Shown: one piece after another, positions 5,909 to 12,415 of the stretch
Layout of the letters: every line of letters starts with the position of its first letter
Position numbering within the stretch: the first letter of the stretch is position 1
Source of the DNA: Actinomycetes bacterium
Lineage (GTDB): Bacteria > Actinomycetota > Actinomycetes > Streptosporangiales > Streptosporangiaceae
Direction: 5' to 3'
NCBI GenBank assembly: GCA_025964635.1
Contig: JAOPYP010000496.1
Span: 1 to 15,223 of the forward strand
Length of the DNA: 15,223 nt
Program-made: the position numbers and the translations under genes
The notes under the pieces: model-generated
What the model saw: only the letters and a program-made list of their open reading frames with translations
Told to the model about the DNA's origin: nothing
Database searches by the model: none

Positions 5909-6907
5909 ATGGAACATCGTCACCTGGGCCGAAGCGGCCTCAAAATCAGCGAGATCGCCTACGGGAACTGGATTACGCACGGTTCCCAGGTGGAGGAGGA
6001 CGCGGCCCGGGCGTGCGTCGCGGCCGCCCTGGATGAGGGCATCACCACGTTCGACACCGCGGATGCCTACGCCGGGACCGTGGCCGAGGAAGTCCTCGGC
6101 CGCGCCCTGCACGGGGTCCGCCGCGAGTCCCTCGAGATCGCCACCAAGGTCTTCTGGCCGACCGGCGCCGGGCCCAACGACCGCGGCCTGTCCCGCAAGC
6201 ACATCATGGAGTCGGCGCACGGGTCGCTGCGCCGGCTGCAGACCGACTACCTGGACCTCTACCAGGCCCACCGCTACGACCACGAGACCCCGCTGGCCGA
6301 GACCCTGCGCGCCTTCGAGGACCTGGTCCGCCAGGGCAAGGTGCTGTACGTGGGCGTCTCCGAGTGGCGCGCCGAGGAGATCACCGCGGCGCTGCGGATC
6401 GCCGACGAGATGGGGTTCGACCGGATCGTCTCCAACCAGCCGCAGTACAGCATGATCTGGCGGGTGATCGAGTCCGAGGTGATCCCCCTGTGCGAGAAGG
6501 AGGGGATCGGCCAGATCGTCTTCTCCCCTATCGCCCAGGGCGTGCTGACCGGCAAGTACCGGCCGGGCGAGCCCGTGCCGGCCGAGTCGCGGGCGAGCGA
6601 CCCGAGCGGGTCCGGGTTCATCCAGCGCTTCCTGGACGACGACCTGCTCCACCGGGTGGCCGCCCTGGGCCCGATCGCCGACCAGGCCGGCCTGACCATG
6701 GCCCAGCTGGCGGTGGCCTGGGTGCTGCAGAACCCCAACGTGTCGGCGGCGATCATCGGCGCGACCCGGCCGGAGCAGGTCCGGGAGAACGTCAGGGCCT
6801 CCGGGGTCCGGCTGGACCCGGAGGTCCTCCGGCGCATCGATGACGCGCTGGGCGATGCGATCCAGCGCGACCCGGCCCGGACCATGAGCCCGGCGTCCCG
6901 CCCCTGA
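5909..6907 (+). CDS. Aldo/keto reductase family oxidoreductase
   Basis: A 332-residue NADPH-dependent (beta/alpha)8-barrel enzyme. The catalytic tetrad can be placed at D49 and Y54 (FDTADAY), K80 (IATKVFW) and H121 (YQAHRYD). The cofactor-binding end has SNQPQYSM (175-182), SPIAQGVLTGKY (206-217) and IGATRPEQVREN (283-294). The overall pattern resembles the voltage-gated potassium channel beta-subunit / YghZ-like branch of AKRs; the substrate cannot be predicted. I chose ATG 5909 (MEHRHLGRSGLKISEIAYG) because homologues start there. There is no Shine-Dalgarno, but TAGTGT (5895-5900) lies eight bases upstream, so the message may be leaderless. It is a single-gene unit that ends at a bidirectional hairpin. 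Confidence 0.93.
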   Translation: MEHRHLGRSGLKISEIAYGNWITHGSQVEEDAARACVAAALDEGITTFDTADAYAGTVAEEVLGRALHGVRRESLEIATKVFWPTGAGPNDRGLSRKHIMESAHGSLRRLQTDYLDLYQAHRYDHETPLAETLRAFEDLVRQGKVLYVGVSEWRAEEITAALRIADEMGFDRIVSNQPQYSMIWRVIESEVIPLCEKEGIGQIVFSPIAQGVLTGKYRPGEPVPAESRASDPSGSGFIQRFLDDDLLHRVAALGPIADQAGLTMAQLAVAWVLQNPNVSAAIIGATRPEQVRENVRASGVRLDPEVLRRIDDALGDAIQRDPARTMSPASRP

Positions 6908-6920
6908 GGGGCTGGCCACC

Positions 6921-6947
6921 CCCGGGGGGCGCCCGGCGCCCCCCGGG
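6921..6947. terminator. Strong bidirectional terminator hairpin
   Basis: CCCGGGGGGCGCC and its exact reverse complement flank a single C, allowing a stem of about 12 bp with a 3-nt loop. It lies between two convergent genes, 14 bases past the aldo/keto reductase stop and 31 bases past the stop of the small minus-strand gene. It can therefore serve both. There is no T-run on either side. Confidence 0.65.
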
Positions 6948-6978
6948 CGGCGCCCGCCGCCCTCTGACGGCCTGCCGT

Positions 6979-7188
6979 TTACTCCTCGGAGTGCAGGCTC
7001 ATCGGGCCGTACTCAACCCGGTTCTCCTCGAGCAGGGTCACCTGGTCCACACCTCCGGCCAGCAGTTCCCGCCAGTTCTCGCCGAGCCAGCTCTCGGCGT
7101 CGCCCTGGCTGGCGAACGTTTCCCTCGGCACTCCCCTGGACGGCACCAGGGTCCCGTCCGCCGTCTCGAACTGCCAGGTCCAGGCCAT
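6979..7188 (-). CDS. Small conserved-looking actinobacterial protein, function unknown
   Basis: A 69-residue acidic protein with an aromatic start (MAWTWQFETADGT), then FASQGDAESWLGENWRELLAGGVDQVTLLEENRVEYGPMSLHSEE. The QGDAESWxGExWxELLxGGxDQVxLxE pattern and YGPMSLH ending match small hypothetical proteins I have seen in Streptomyces and relatives, so it is very likely a real conserved gene. The ATG is preceded on the minus strand by GAGGAGG with about 10-nt spacing. There are no membrane helix, signal peptide or cysteine motifs. Function is unknown and the neighbours give no clue. Confidence 0.8.
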   Translation of the reverse strand: MAWTWQFETADGTLVPSRGVPRETFASQGDAESWLGENWRELLAGGVDQVTLLEENRVEYGPMSLHSEE

Positions 7189-7520
7189 GTCGTTGCCGCC
7201 TCCTCAGTACGCGGTAAGCGACAGTAGCCCACCCGGCGCGGCCGCCGCGCGGCCCCCCGCGCTCCCGGGCCGGTCCCGTCCAGCGGCGCGCCCGGGACCC
7301 CCGCAGCCGCCGCCCGGAAATGTGATGGTCCGCTACTCATTGCCGGGGATGCACAATTTGTGGTGTCCTATCCGGGACGGGGCTTGGGTCGCATATGGGT
7401 CCACCCTGCAGAACGGCCGCAGAGGCGGCCGGGAAACTGTTAAGTTCTATGGGCAGCCCTGAGCCGGGCGCCGCGGCACGTGTCCCCCTGGCTCAGCCCC
7501 GGGAGCAAGGTGGTGACGAC
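7189..7520. promoter_or_regulatory. 332-bp divergent regulatory gap and kinase leader
   Basis: I see no credible gene here. Its left side serves the small minus-strand gene (possible -10 TACTGT at 7221-7226, minus). Its right side leads to the kinase. It holds the palindrome CACAATTTGTG (7352-7362), a 7-bp hairpin CGGCCGC-AGAG-GCGGCCG (7414-7431), a possible -10 TAAGTT at 7441-7446 and a second inverted repeat CTGAGCC/GGCTCAG (7459-7496) close to the kinase Shine-Dalgarno. Its base composition is locally less GC-rich at 7321-7400, as expected for a promoter. Confidence 0.5.
7352..7362. promoter_or_regulatory. Palindrome CACAATTTGTG, candidate operator upstream of the kinase gene
   Basis: The repeat has perfect 5-bp arms (CACAA/TTGTG) around a central T. 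It is AT-rich in a GC-rich genome and stands 158 bp before the kinase start. This is operator-like in style, but no cognate regulator is encoded nearby. Confidence 0.4.
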
Positions 7521-8411
7521 ATGGCGCGCGTTGTCGTCGTTGGTGACCTGATGACTGACACGGTCGCCCATGCGGCCCTTCCGCTGGCGAAGGGCAGCGA
7601 TACACCGGCGACCGTGAGTATGCACGGTGGCGGATCGGGCGCGAACATCGCGGCCTGGCTGGCCGCGGACGGCGGCGAGGTAGCCTTCGTCGGCCGCCGC
7701 GGCGCGGATATCGCAGGCCGTAACCGGGACATGGAACTGATGGGATACGGCGTGGACGCCCGCCTGGTCATGGACCCGGACCGGCCCACCGGGACCTGCG
7801 TGGTCATGGTGACCCACAAGGGCGACCACACGATGATGTCGGACCCCGGCGCGAACGCCGCGCTGCACCCTGACGACCTGCCCAAGGACCTGTTCGCGCC
7901 GGGCGCTCACCTGCACCTGTCGGGGTACACGCTGCTCAACGAGGGCTCACGGGGCGCGGCCCTCGCGGCGTTCGCCCACGCCGGCCGGGCCGGCATGACG
8001 ATCTCGGTGGACGGCGCCTCGGCCGCGCCGCTGGAGCGGGTGGGGGCCGAGCCGTTCCTCGAGATGACCAACGGGGTAACCCTGCTCCTGGTCAACGCGG
8101 ACCAGGCGGCGGTGCTCACCGGCCGGGATGACCCGGAGTCGGCGGCGCACGTGCTGACCGCCTGGTACCCGGAGGTCGTGGTGAAACTCGGCCCGGACGG
8201 GGCGCTGTACGCGAACGGGCGCCCCGACCCGGTCCGGTCCCTCGCCCTGCCCGTGGAGACGTTCGTGGACGGCACGGGGGCCGGGGACGCTTTCTGCGCC
8301 GGCTTCCTGCCCGCCTGGCTGGACAAGAAGCCGCCACTCGAGGCCCTGGGCAGCGGCTGCCGTCTGGCCTCCAGCGCACTCGGCATGGTCGGTGCCCGGC
8401 CCGCTCTCTGA
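7521..8411 (+). CDS. PfkB-family carbohydrate/nucleoside kinase
   Basis: A 296-residue ribokinase-like enzyme that transfers phosphate from ATP to a sugar or nucleoside hydroxyl. The substrate-side motif is HGGGSGANIAAWLA (35-48), the core includes GRRGADIAGRN (58-68) and VNADQAAVLTGRDDP (191-205), and the PfkB signature is DGTGAGDAFCAGF (250-262), with GAGD 253-256 forming the anion hole and D256 the catalytic base. ATG 7521 is chosen for AAGGTGG at 7507-7513 (7-nt spacing) and for the family-like MARVVVVGDL. A start further upstream at 7395 would add residues without homology. The substrate is unclear: sugar acid or nucleoside such as pseudouridine are both possible, and no glycosidase partner is present. 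It overlaps the downstream SDR reading frame. Confidence 0.92.
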   Translation: MARVVVVGDLMTDTVAHAALPLAKGSDTPATVSMHGGGSGANIAAWLAADGGEVAFVGRRGADIAGRNRDMELMGYGVDARLVMDPDRPTGTCVVMVTHKGDHTMMSDPGANAALHPDDLPKDLFAPGAHLHLSGYTLLNEGSRGAALAAFAHAGRAGMTISVDGASAAPLERVGAEPFLEMTNGVTLLLVNADQAAVLTGRDDPESAAHVLTAWYPEVVVKLGPDGALYANGRPDPVRSLALPVETFVDGTGAGDAFCAGFLPAWLDKKPPLEALGSGCRLASSALGMVGARPAL

Positions 8412-9267
8412 TCCCGGCCCGGACCGTGGGCCGGGCTCGCTCGATGATCCCGGGCTAGACCCTGGGCCGGAACCGGGCGCTGAGCCGGGACCGCGGGCGT
8501 CATTCCTCGACAGCCTTTTCTCCCTGGACGGCCGGGTCGCCCTGGTCACCGGGGGCAGTTCCGGCATCGGCCACGCCATGGCCCGGGCCCTCGCCCTGGC
8601 TGGTGCCCGGGTCATGCTCCTGGCCCGGGGCGAGGAAGCCCTCGGCCGGGCGGCCGCGGCCATCCGGGCCGCCGGCGGTGCCGCTGCCTGGGTCCGGGCC
8701 GATCTCGCCGATCCTTCCGCCACCCGGCGGGCGGCCGAGGAGACCGTGGCGGCGTACGGGGAACCGGACATCCTGGTGAACGCGGCCGGCGCCAACCCGC
8801 GGCCGCCGCTCGGCGACCAGACCCTGGAGCAGTGGGGCGATGTGATGGCGGTGAACCTCACCGCCCCGTTCGTGCTCGGCCAGCGCTTCGGGCCCGCGAT
8901 GGCCCGGCGGGGCTGGGGCCGGATTATCAGTGTCGCCTCCCAGCAGGCGGTCCGGGCGTTCGGCAACAGCGGCGGGTACGGGGCGTCCAAGGCCGGGCTG
9001 GCCGGGCTCACGCGCTCCCAGTCCGAGGCCTGGGCCGGCCACGGGGTGTGCTGCAACACGGTCACCCCCGGGTTCGTGGCCACCCCGCTCACCGCGACCG
9101 TGGCCAGCGACCCGGTGCTCTGCGCGGCCCTGGCCGCCCGGACCATGATCGGCCGCAACGGCGAGCCCGCCGACTTCGAGGGCGTGACCGTGTTCCTGGC
9201 CAGCCGGGCCAGCGACTACATCACCGGCCAGCTCATCTTCGTGGACGGCGGCTTCTCGGTCACCTGA
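8392..9267 (+). CDS. SDR-family NAD(P)-dependent oxidoreductase
   Basis: A Rossmann-fold short-chain dehydrogenase. Motifs: cofactor loop TGGSSGIG (53-60), NAAGAN (130-135), structural N155, catalytic S183, Y196 and K200 (YGASK), and PGFVATPL (226-233), ending in the usual GQLIFVDGGFSVT. The fold resembles gluconate 5-dehydrogenase or 3-oxoacyl-ACP reductase-like SDRs; the substrate is unknown. The fold begins near residue 38, but the only ordinary in-frame start is GTG 8392. It overlaps the kinase by 20 bases and adds about 36 Pro/Gly/Asp/Glu-rich residues. Homologues I recall start at the equivalent of SFLDSLF, where this sequence has GCG (8497-8499), not ATG or GTG. The start is therefore uncertain; the enzyme call is not. 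It is likely co-transcribed with the kinase. Confidence 0.9.
   Translation: MPGPLSDPGPDRGPGSLDDPGLDPGPEPGAEPGPRASFLDSLFSLDGRVALVTGGSSGIGHAMARALALAGARVMLLARGEEALGRAAAAIRAAGGAAAWVRADLADPSATRRAAEETVAAYGEPDILVNAAGANPRPPLGDQTLEQWGDVMAVNLTAPFVLGQRFGPAMARRGWGRIISVASQQAVRAFGNSGGYGASKAGLAGLTRSQSEAWAGHGVCCNTVTPGFVATPLTATVASDPVLCAALAARTMIGRNGEPADFEGVTVFLASRASDYITGQLIFVDGGFSVT
8413..8435 (+). other. Perfect hairpin immediately after the kinase stop, inside the predicted SDR N-terminus
   Basis: CCCGGCCC and GGGCCGGG pair perfectly around GGACCGT, starting two bases after the kinase TGA. It looks like a terminator or processing site, yet it lies within the only reading frame that opens the SDR gene. Either the SDR N-terminal extension is translated through it, or the hairpin is the real function of this stretch. 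Confidence 0.5.
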
Positions 9268-9366
9268 CCCCCGAGGTCACCTGAACCCGAGGTCACCTGA
9301 CCGCCCGGGCGGGGGTGACCCCCGAGGTCACCTGGCCCCAGGGTGGGGTGACTCCCTGGTCACCTG
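9256..9366. repeat. Array of GGTCACCTG repeats and GGTGAC/GTCACC hairpins
   Basis: GGTCACCTG occurs five times: 9258-9266, 9275-9283, 9291-9299, 9326-9334 and 9358-9366. The first contains the SDR stop codon. Copies two and three are 16-bp direct repeats (GAGGTCACCTGA plus four bases). The last two are each preceded by the inverse motif (GGTGACC at 9314-9320, GGTGACT at 9347-9353), making two hairpin units 32-33 bp apart. The first has a perfect 7-bp stem and 5-nt loop. The second can alternatively fold as CCAGGG/CCCTGG (9338-9343 with 9354-9359). The array ends about 70 bp before parC. It could terminate the kinase-SDR transcript, bind a regulator, or be a local duplication. Confidence 0.75.
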
Positions 9367-9433
9367 CCGCACTCGTGCGCCACGCCAGCCGCGTTGGGCA
9401 AGTCTGTCGCCGTCAGGCGGCACAATGGCGGAC

Positions 9434-11974
9434 ATGGCACGACGCACCGCGACACCCCCGCCCCCCGAGGACTTCGAGGAAAGCATCGTCGATATCGATG
9501 TTGCCGAGGAGATGCGGGGCAGCTACCTCGAGTACGCCTACTCCGTCATCTACCAGCGGGCCCTGCCCGACGCCCGGGACGGGCTGAAGCCGGTCCAGCG
9601 CCGGATCCTGTACCAGATGAACGAGATGGGCCTGCGGCCCGACCGCGGCCACGTCAAGTGCGCCCGGGTGGTCGGCGACGTGATGGGCCGGCTGCACCCG
9701 CACGGGGACAGCGCGATCTACGACGCGCTGGTCCGGATGGCCCAGCCGTGGGCGATGCGGCTGCCGCTGATCGACGGGCACGGGAACTTCGGCTCGCCCG
9801 GCGGGGACGACTCCCCGGCCGCGATGCGCTACACCGAGGCCCGGCTGACCGCGGCCGCCATGGCCATGGTGGCCTCGATCGACGAGGACACCGTCGACTT
9901 CCGGCCGAACTACGACGGCCAGGAGACCGAGCCCGAGGTGCTCCCCGCCGGCCTGCCGAACCTGCTGGTGAACGGCACTGCCGGGATCGCGGTAGGCATG
10001 GCCACCAACATGGCCCCGCACAACCTCGGCGAGGTGATCGCCGCGGCCCGGCACCTGATCGCCAATCCTGAGGCCGGCCTGGACGAGCTGATGCGCTTCG
10101 TGCCCGGCCCGGACCTGCCGACCGGCGGCAAGATCGTCGGCCTGGACGGGATCAGGGAGGCGTACGAGACCGGGCGCGGGATCTTCCGCACCCGGGCCAC
10201 CGCCCGGGTCGAGAAGCTCACGCCGCGCCGGGACGGCATCGTGGTCACCGAGCTGCCCTACGGCGTCGGGCCGGAGAAGGTCATCTCCCGGATCAAGGAC
10301 CTGGTCCAGGCCAGGAAGCTGGCCGGGATCTCCGACCTGAAGGACCTGACCGACCGGCACCGCGGGCTGCACCTGGTCATCGAGGTCCGGGGCGGGTTCC
10401 ACCCCGAGGCCATCCTCGACGAGCTGTACCGGCTCACGCCGATGGAAGAGACCTTCGGCATCAACAACGTCGCGCTGGTGGACGGCCAGCCCCGCGTCCT
10501 CGGCCTGCGCGAACTGCTGAGCATCTACGTCGACCACCGGATCGACGTGGTCCGGCGCCGCACCGAGTTCCGCCGCGGCAAGCGCGCGGACCGGCTGCAC
10601 CTGGTGGACGGCCTGCTCATCGCGCTGCTCAACATCGACGAGGTCATCCAGGTCATCCGGGCCAGCGACGACTCCGCTGAGGCCAGGGAACGGCTGATGT
10701 CGGTCTTCGACCTGTCCGAGATCCAGGCCCAGTACATCCTGGACACGCCGCTGCGCCGGCTGACCCGGTACGACCGGCTGGAGCTGGAGCGCGAGCGGGA
10801 GACCCTGCAGCGGGAGATCGCCGAGCTGACCGCGATCCTGGAGTCGGAAGCCAGGCTTCGCGAGCTGGTCTCCAGCGAGCTGGGCGAGATCGCCGGGAAG
10901 TTCGCCAGCCCGCGGCGCACCGTGCTGCTGGAAGGCAGCGGGAAGGCCCGCACGGCGGCCGTCCCGCTCGAGGTGGCCGACGACCCGTGCCTGGTGCTGC
11001 TGTCGTCGGCCGGGCTCATCGCCCGGATCGCGACCCAGCCTGCCGGCGAGCCGGCCGAGGGCACGCTGGACGCGGCCGCCCAGGACGGTGCCACAGCCCC
11101 GGCGCCCGCCGCCGGCCCGCGCGCCGCCCACGACGTCATCATCGCCACCGCGGCCGCCACCGCACGAGGGGCCACGGCCGTGGTCACCTCCCACGGCCGG
11201 CTGATCCGGGTCGGCGTGCTGGAGATCCCCGCCCTGCCGCCCAGCGCCCACTCCCCCTCGCTGGCCGGCGGCGCGCCGATCGCCGAGTTCGTCTCGCTCG
11301 AGGCGGGCGAGACCGTGGTCGGGCTGGCCGCGCCGGACGGGTCGCCCGGCGGGCTCGCGCTCGGCACGGCGGGCGGCATGGTCAAGCGCGTCGCGCCGGA
11401 CTACCCGGCCAACGCCACCGAGTTCGAGATCATCTCCCTGAAGGACGGCGACCGGGTGGTCGGCGCGGTCCAGCTGGACGGGGAGGATGCGGACCTGGTG
11501 TTCATCACCAGCGACGCCCAGCTGCTCCGGTTCCGGGCTGCGGCGGTCCGCCCCCAGGGCCGCGCAGCGGGCGGGATGACCGGGATCCGGCTCTCCGCCG
11601 GGGCGGCCGTGGCCTGGTTCGGCGTGGTGCCGGACCGCGCGGCGGGCGGCGCAGGCGAGGCTGCGGAGGCGGTGGTGGTGACCGTGGCGGGGACCAGCGG
11701 CGCGCTGCCCGGGACGGCGGCTGCCACCGTCAAGGTGACCCCGTACCCGGAGTACCCGGCCAAGGGGCGGGCCACCGGCGGCGTGCGCTGCCACCGGTTC
11801 CTGAAGGGCGAGGACACCCTGGTGCTGGCCTGGGCCGGGCCGGGTCCGGCCCGGGCCGCGACCGATGCGGGCGTCCCGGTCTACCTGCCTGACGCGGACG
11901 GCCGCCGGGACGGCTCCGGGGAGCGCATCCGCCAGGGACTGGCCGTCCTGGGCGGGACCGCCCCGCCCCGCTAG
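9434..11974 (+). CDS. parC: DNA topoisomerase IV subunit A (ParC, GyrA-like)
   Basis: This 846-residue breakage-reunion subunit of the type IIA topoisomerase decatenates daughter chromosomes together with ParE. Numbered from ATG 9434, the catalytic tyrosine is Y133 in PAAMRYTEA. The quinolone-determining stretch GRLHPHGDSAIYDALVRMAQP keeps Ser93 and Asp97, matching E. coli GyrA Ser83 and Asp87. Other landmarks are GTAGIAVGMATNMAPHNL, the coiled-coil arms, and a C-terminal pinwheel ending VRCHRFLKGED. I see no QRRGGRG-type GyrA box, which favours topoisomerase IV over gyrase. ATG 9434 gives the family start MARR; ATG 9425 is also in frame. No Shine-Dalgarno is seen, and CACAAT (9421-9426) seven bases upstream suggests a leaderless message. 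An Ala/Gly/Pro-rich insertion lies at about 538-567. Confidence 0.93.
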   Translation: MARRTATPPPPEDFEESIVDIDVAEEMRGSYLEYAYSVIYQRALPDARDGLKPVQRRILYQMNEMGLRPDRGHVKCARVVGDVMGRLHPHGDSAIYDALVRMAQPWAMRLPLIDGHGNFGSPGGDDSPAAMRYTEARLTAAAMAMVASIDEDTVDFRPNYDGQETEPEVLPAGLPNLLVNGTAGIAVGMATNMAPHNLGEVIAAARHLIANPEAGLDELMRFVPGPDLPTGGKIVGLDGIREAYETGRGIFRTRATARVEKLTPRRDGIVVTELPYGVGPEKVISRIKDLVQARKLAGISDLKDLTDRHRGLHLVIEVRGGFHPEAILDELYRLTPMEETFGINNVALVDGQPRVLGLRELLSIYVDHRIDVVRRRTEFRRGKRADRLHLVDGLLIALLNIDEVIQVIRASDDSAEARERLMSVFDLSEIQAQYILDTPLRRLTRYDRLELERERETLQREIAELTAILESEARLRELVSSELGEIAGKFASPRRTVLLEGSGKARTAAVPLEVADDPCLVLLSSAGLIARIATQPAGEPAEGTLDAAAQDGATAPAPAAGPRAAHDVIIATAAATARGATAVVTSHGRLIRVGVLEIPALPPSAHSPSLAGGAPIAEFVSLEAGETVVGLAAPDGSPGGLALGTAGGMVKRVAPDYPANATEFEIISLKDGDRVVGAVQLDGEDADLVFITSDAQLLRFRAAAVRPQGRAAGGMTGIRLSAGAAVAWFGVVPDRAAGGAGEAAEAVVVTVAGTSGALPGTAAATVKVTPYPEYPAKGRATGGVRCHRFLKGEDTLVLAWAGPGPARAATDAGVPVYLPDADGRRDGSGERIRQGLAVLGGTAPPR

Positions 11975-12013
11975 CCGCGAGAGACCAGCCGCCACATCAG
12001 GAGCACCAGGCCA

Positions 12014-12355
12014 TCATGAGGCGGCCGGGCCGGACCGGGCCACCGGGCGGCCCGCCGCCGCGGCCAGCGCGGTGAGCAGGTCGCGCGGCCCGGCGTAGGG
12101 CGGCTCACCAAACTGCCACCAGCGCGCGACCTGCAGGCCGCGGGCCCCGGGGTCGAACACCTCGCCGCCGAAACACCCGGCCCGGGCCAGCGCGGCCAGG
12201 CCGTCGTCGTCCTCGCCTAACGTGACCACGAACGCCGCGGCGTCCAGCAGTGCCGCCGCGCATCTCGCGGCCCGGACCGGGTCGCTGCCCGCGCGGGCCA
12301 GCCGCCACGCGGCCTGGGCGCGGAGGAATTCCGCCATCAGAATCTGTCTCGTCAC
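12014..12355 (-). CDS. Small uncharacterised protein between parC and parE
   Basis: I do not recognise this 113-residue, Ala-rich, probably helical protein (MTRQILMAEFLRAQAAWRLA...). It has no membrane helix or known motif; GRPVARSGPAAS forms a flexible end. Codon third positions are G/C-rich like the neighbours, supporting real coding. One TTA leucine codon (12218-12220, minus) stands out, being very rare in such genomes and, in Streptomyces, subject to bldA control. The GTG start 12355 is preceded by TACGAT exactly seven bases upstream and no Shine-Dalgarno, so a leaderless transcript is likely; an in-frame ATG at 12337 is the alternative. It lies 60 bp after parE on the same strand and is convergent with parC. 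Confidence 0.65.
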   Translation of the reverse strand: MTRQILMAEFLRAQAAWRLARAGSDPVRAARCAAALLDAAAFVVTLGEDDDGLAALARAGCFGGEVFDPGARGLQVARWWQFGEPPYAGPRDLLTALAAAAGRPVARSGPAAS

Positions 12356-12362
12356 CCTGTGT

Positions 12363-12385
12363 ATCGTACTCTTTACGAAGGGTAA
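12363..12385 (-). promoter_or_regulatory. AT-rich promoter and dyad for the small gene downstream of parE
   Basis: The minus-strand -10 TACGAT (12363-12368) fits TANNNT and ends seven bases before the GTG start. It is partly embedded in the inverted repeat TCGTA-CTCTT-TACGA (12364-12378). A second repeat, TTAC-GAAGG-GTAA (12373-12385), overlaps it. This short AT-rich island is conspicuous in GC-rich surroundings. No good -35 is visible, which suits an activator-dependent or repressor-controlled promoter. Confidence 0.5.
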
Positions 12386-12415
12386 TTAGACCGCGCGCCT
12401 CGCCGCCCGGGACGG

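Noticed and set aside
5894..6919. Open frame antisense to the aldo/keto reductase
   Set aside because: The sense strand carries the full AKR catalytic tetrad; the antisense product is compositionally biased and has no motif.
7395..7520. Kinase starting 42 codons upstream
   Set aside because: The added segment is not family-like and overlaps leader hairpins. ATG 7521 has a properly spaced AAGGTGG and the expected N-terminus.
9256..9366. The GGTCACC array as a CRISPR
   Set aside because: Units are too short and unevenly spaced (16, 17, 35 and 32 bp), there are no unique spacers of constant length, and no cas gene is present.
9413..11995. A very long open frame antisense to parC
   Set aside because: The translation is low-complexity (repeated V, G, D, L and Q with many PG and RR runs) and has no domain. 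It is the usual antisense open frame produced by strong G/C third-position bias in parC, which has clear catalytic motifs.
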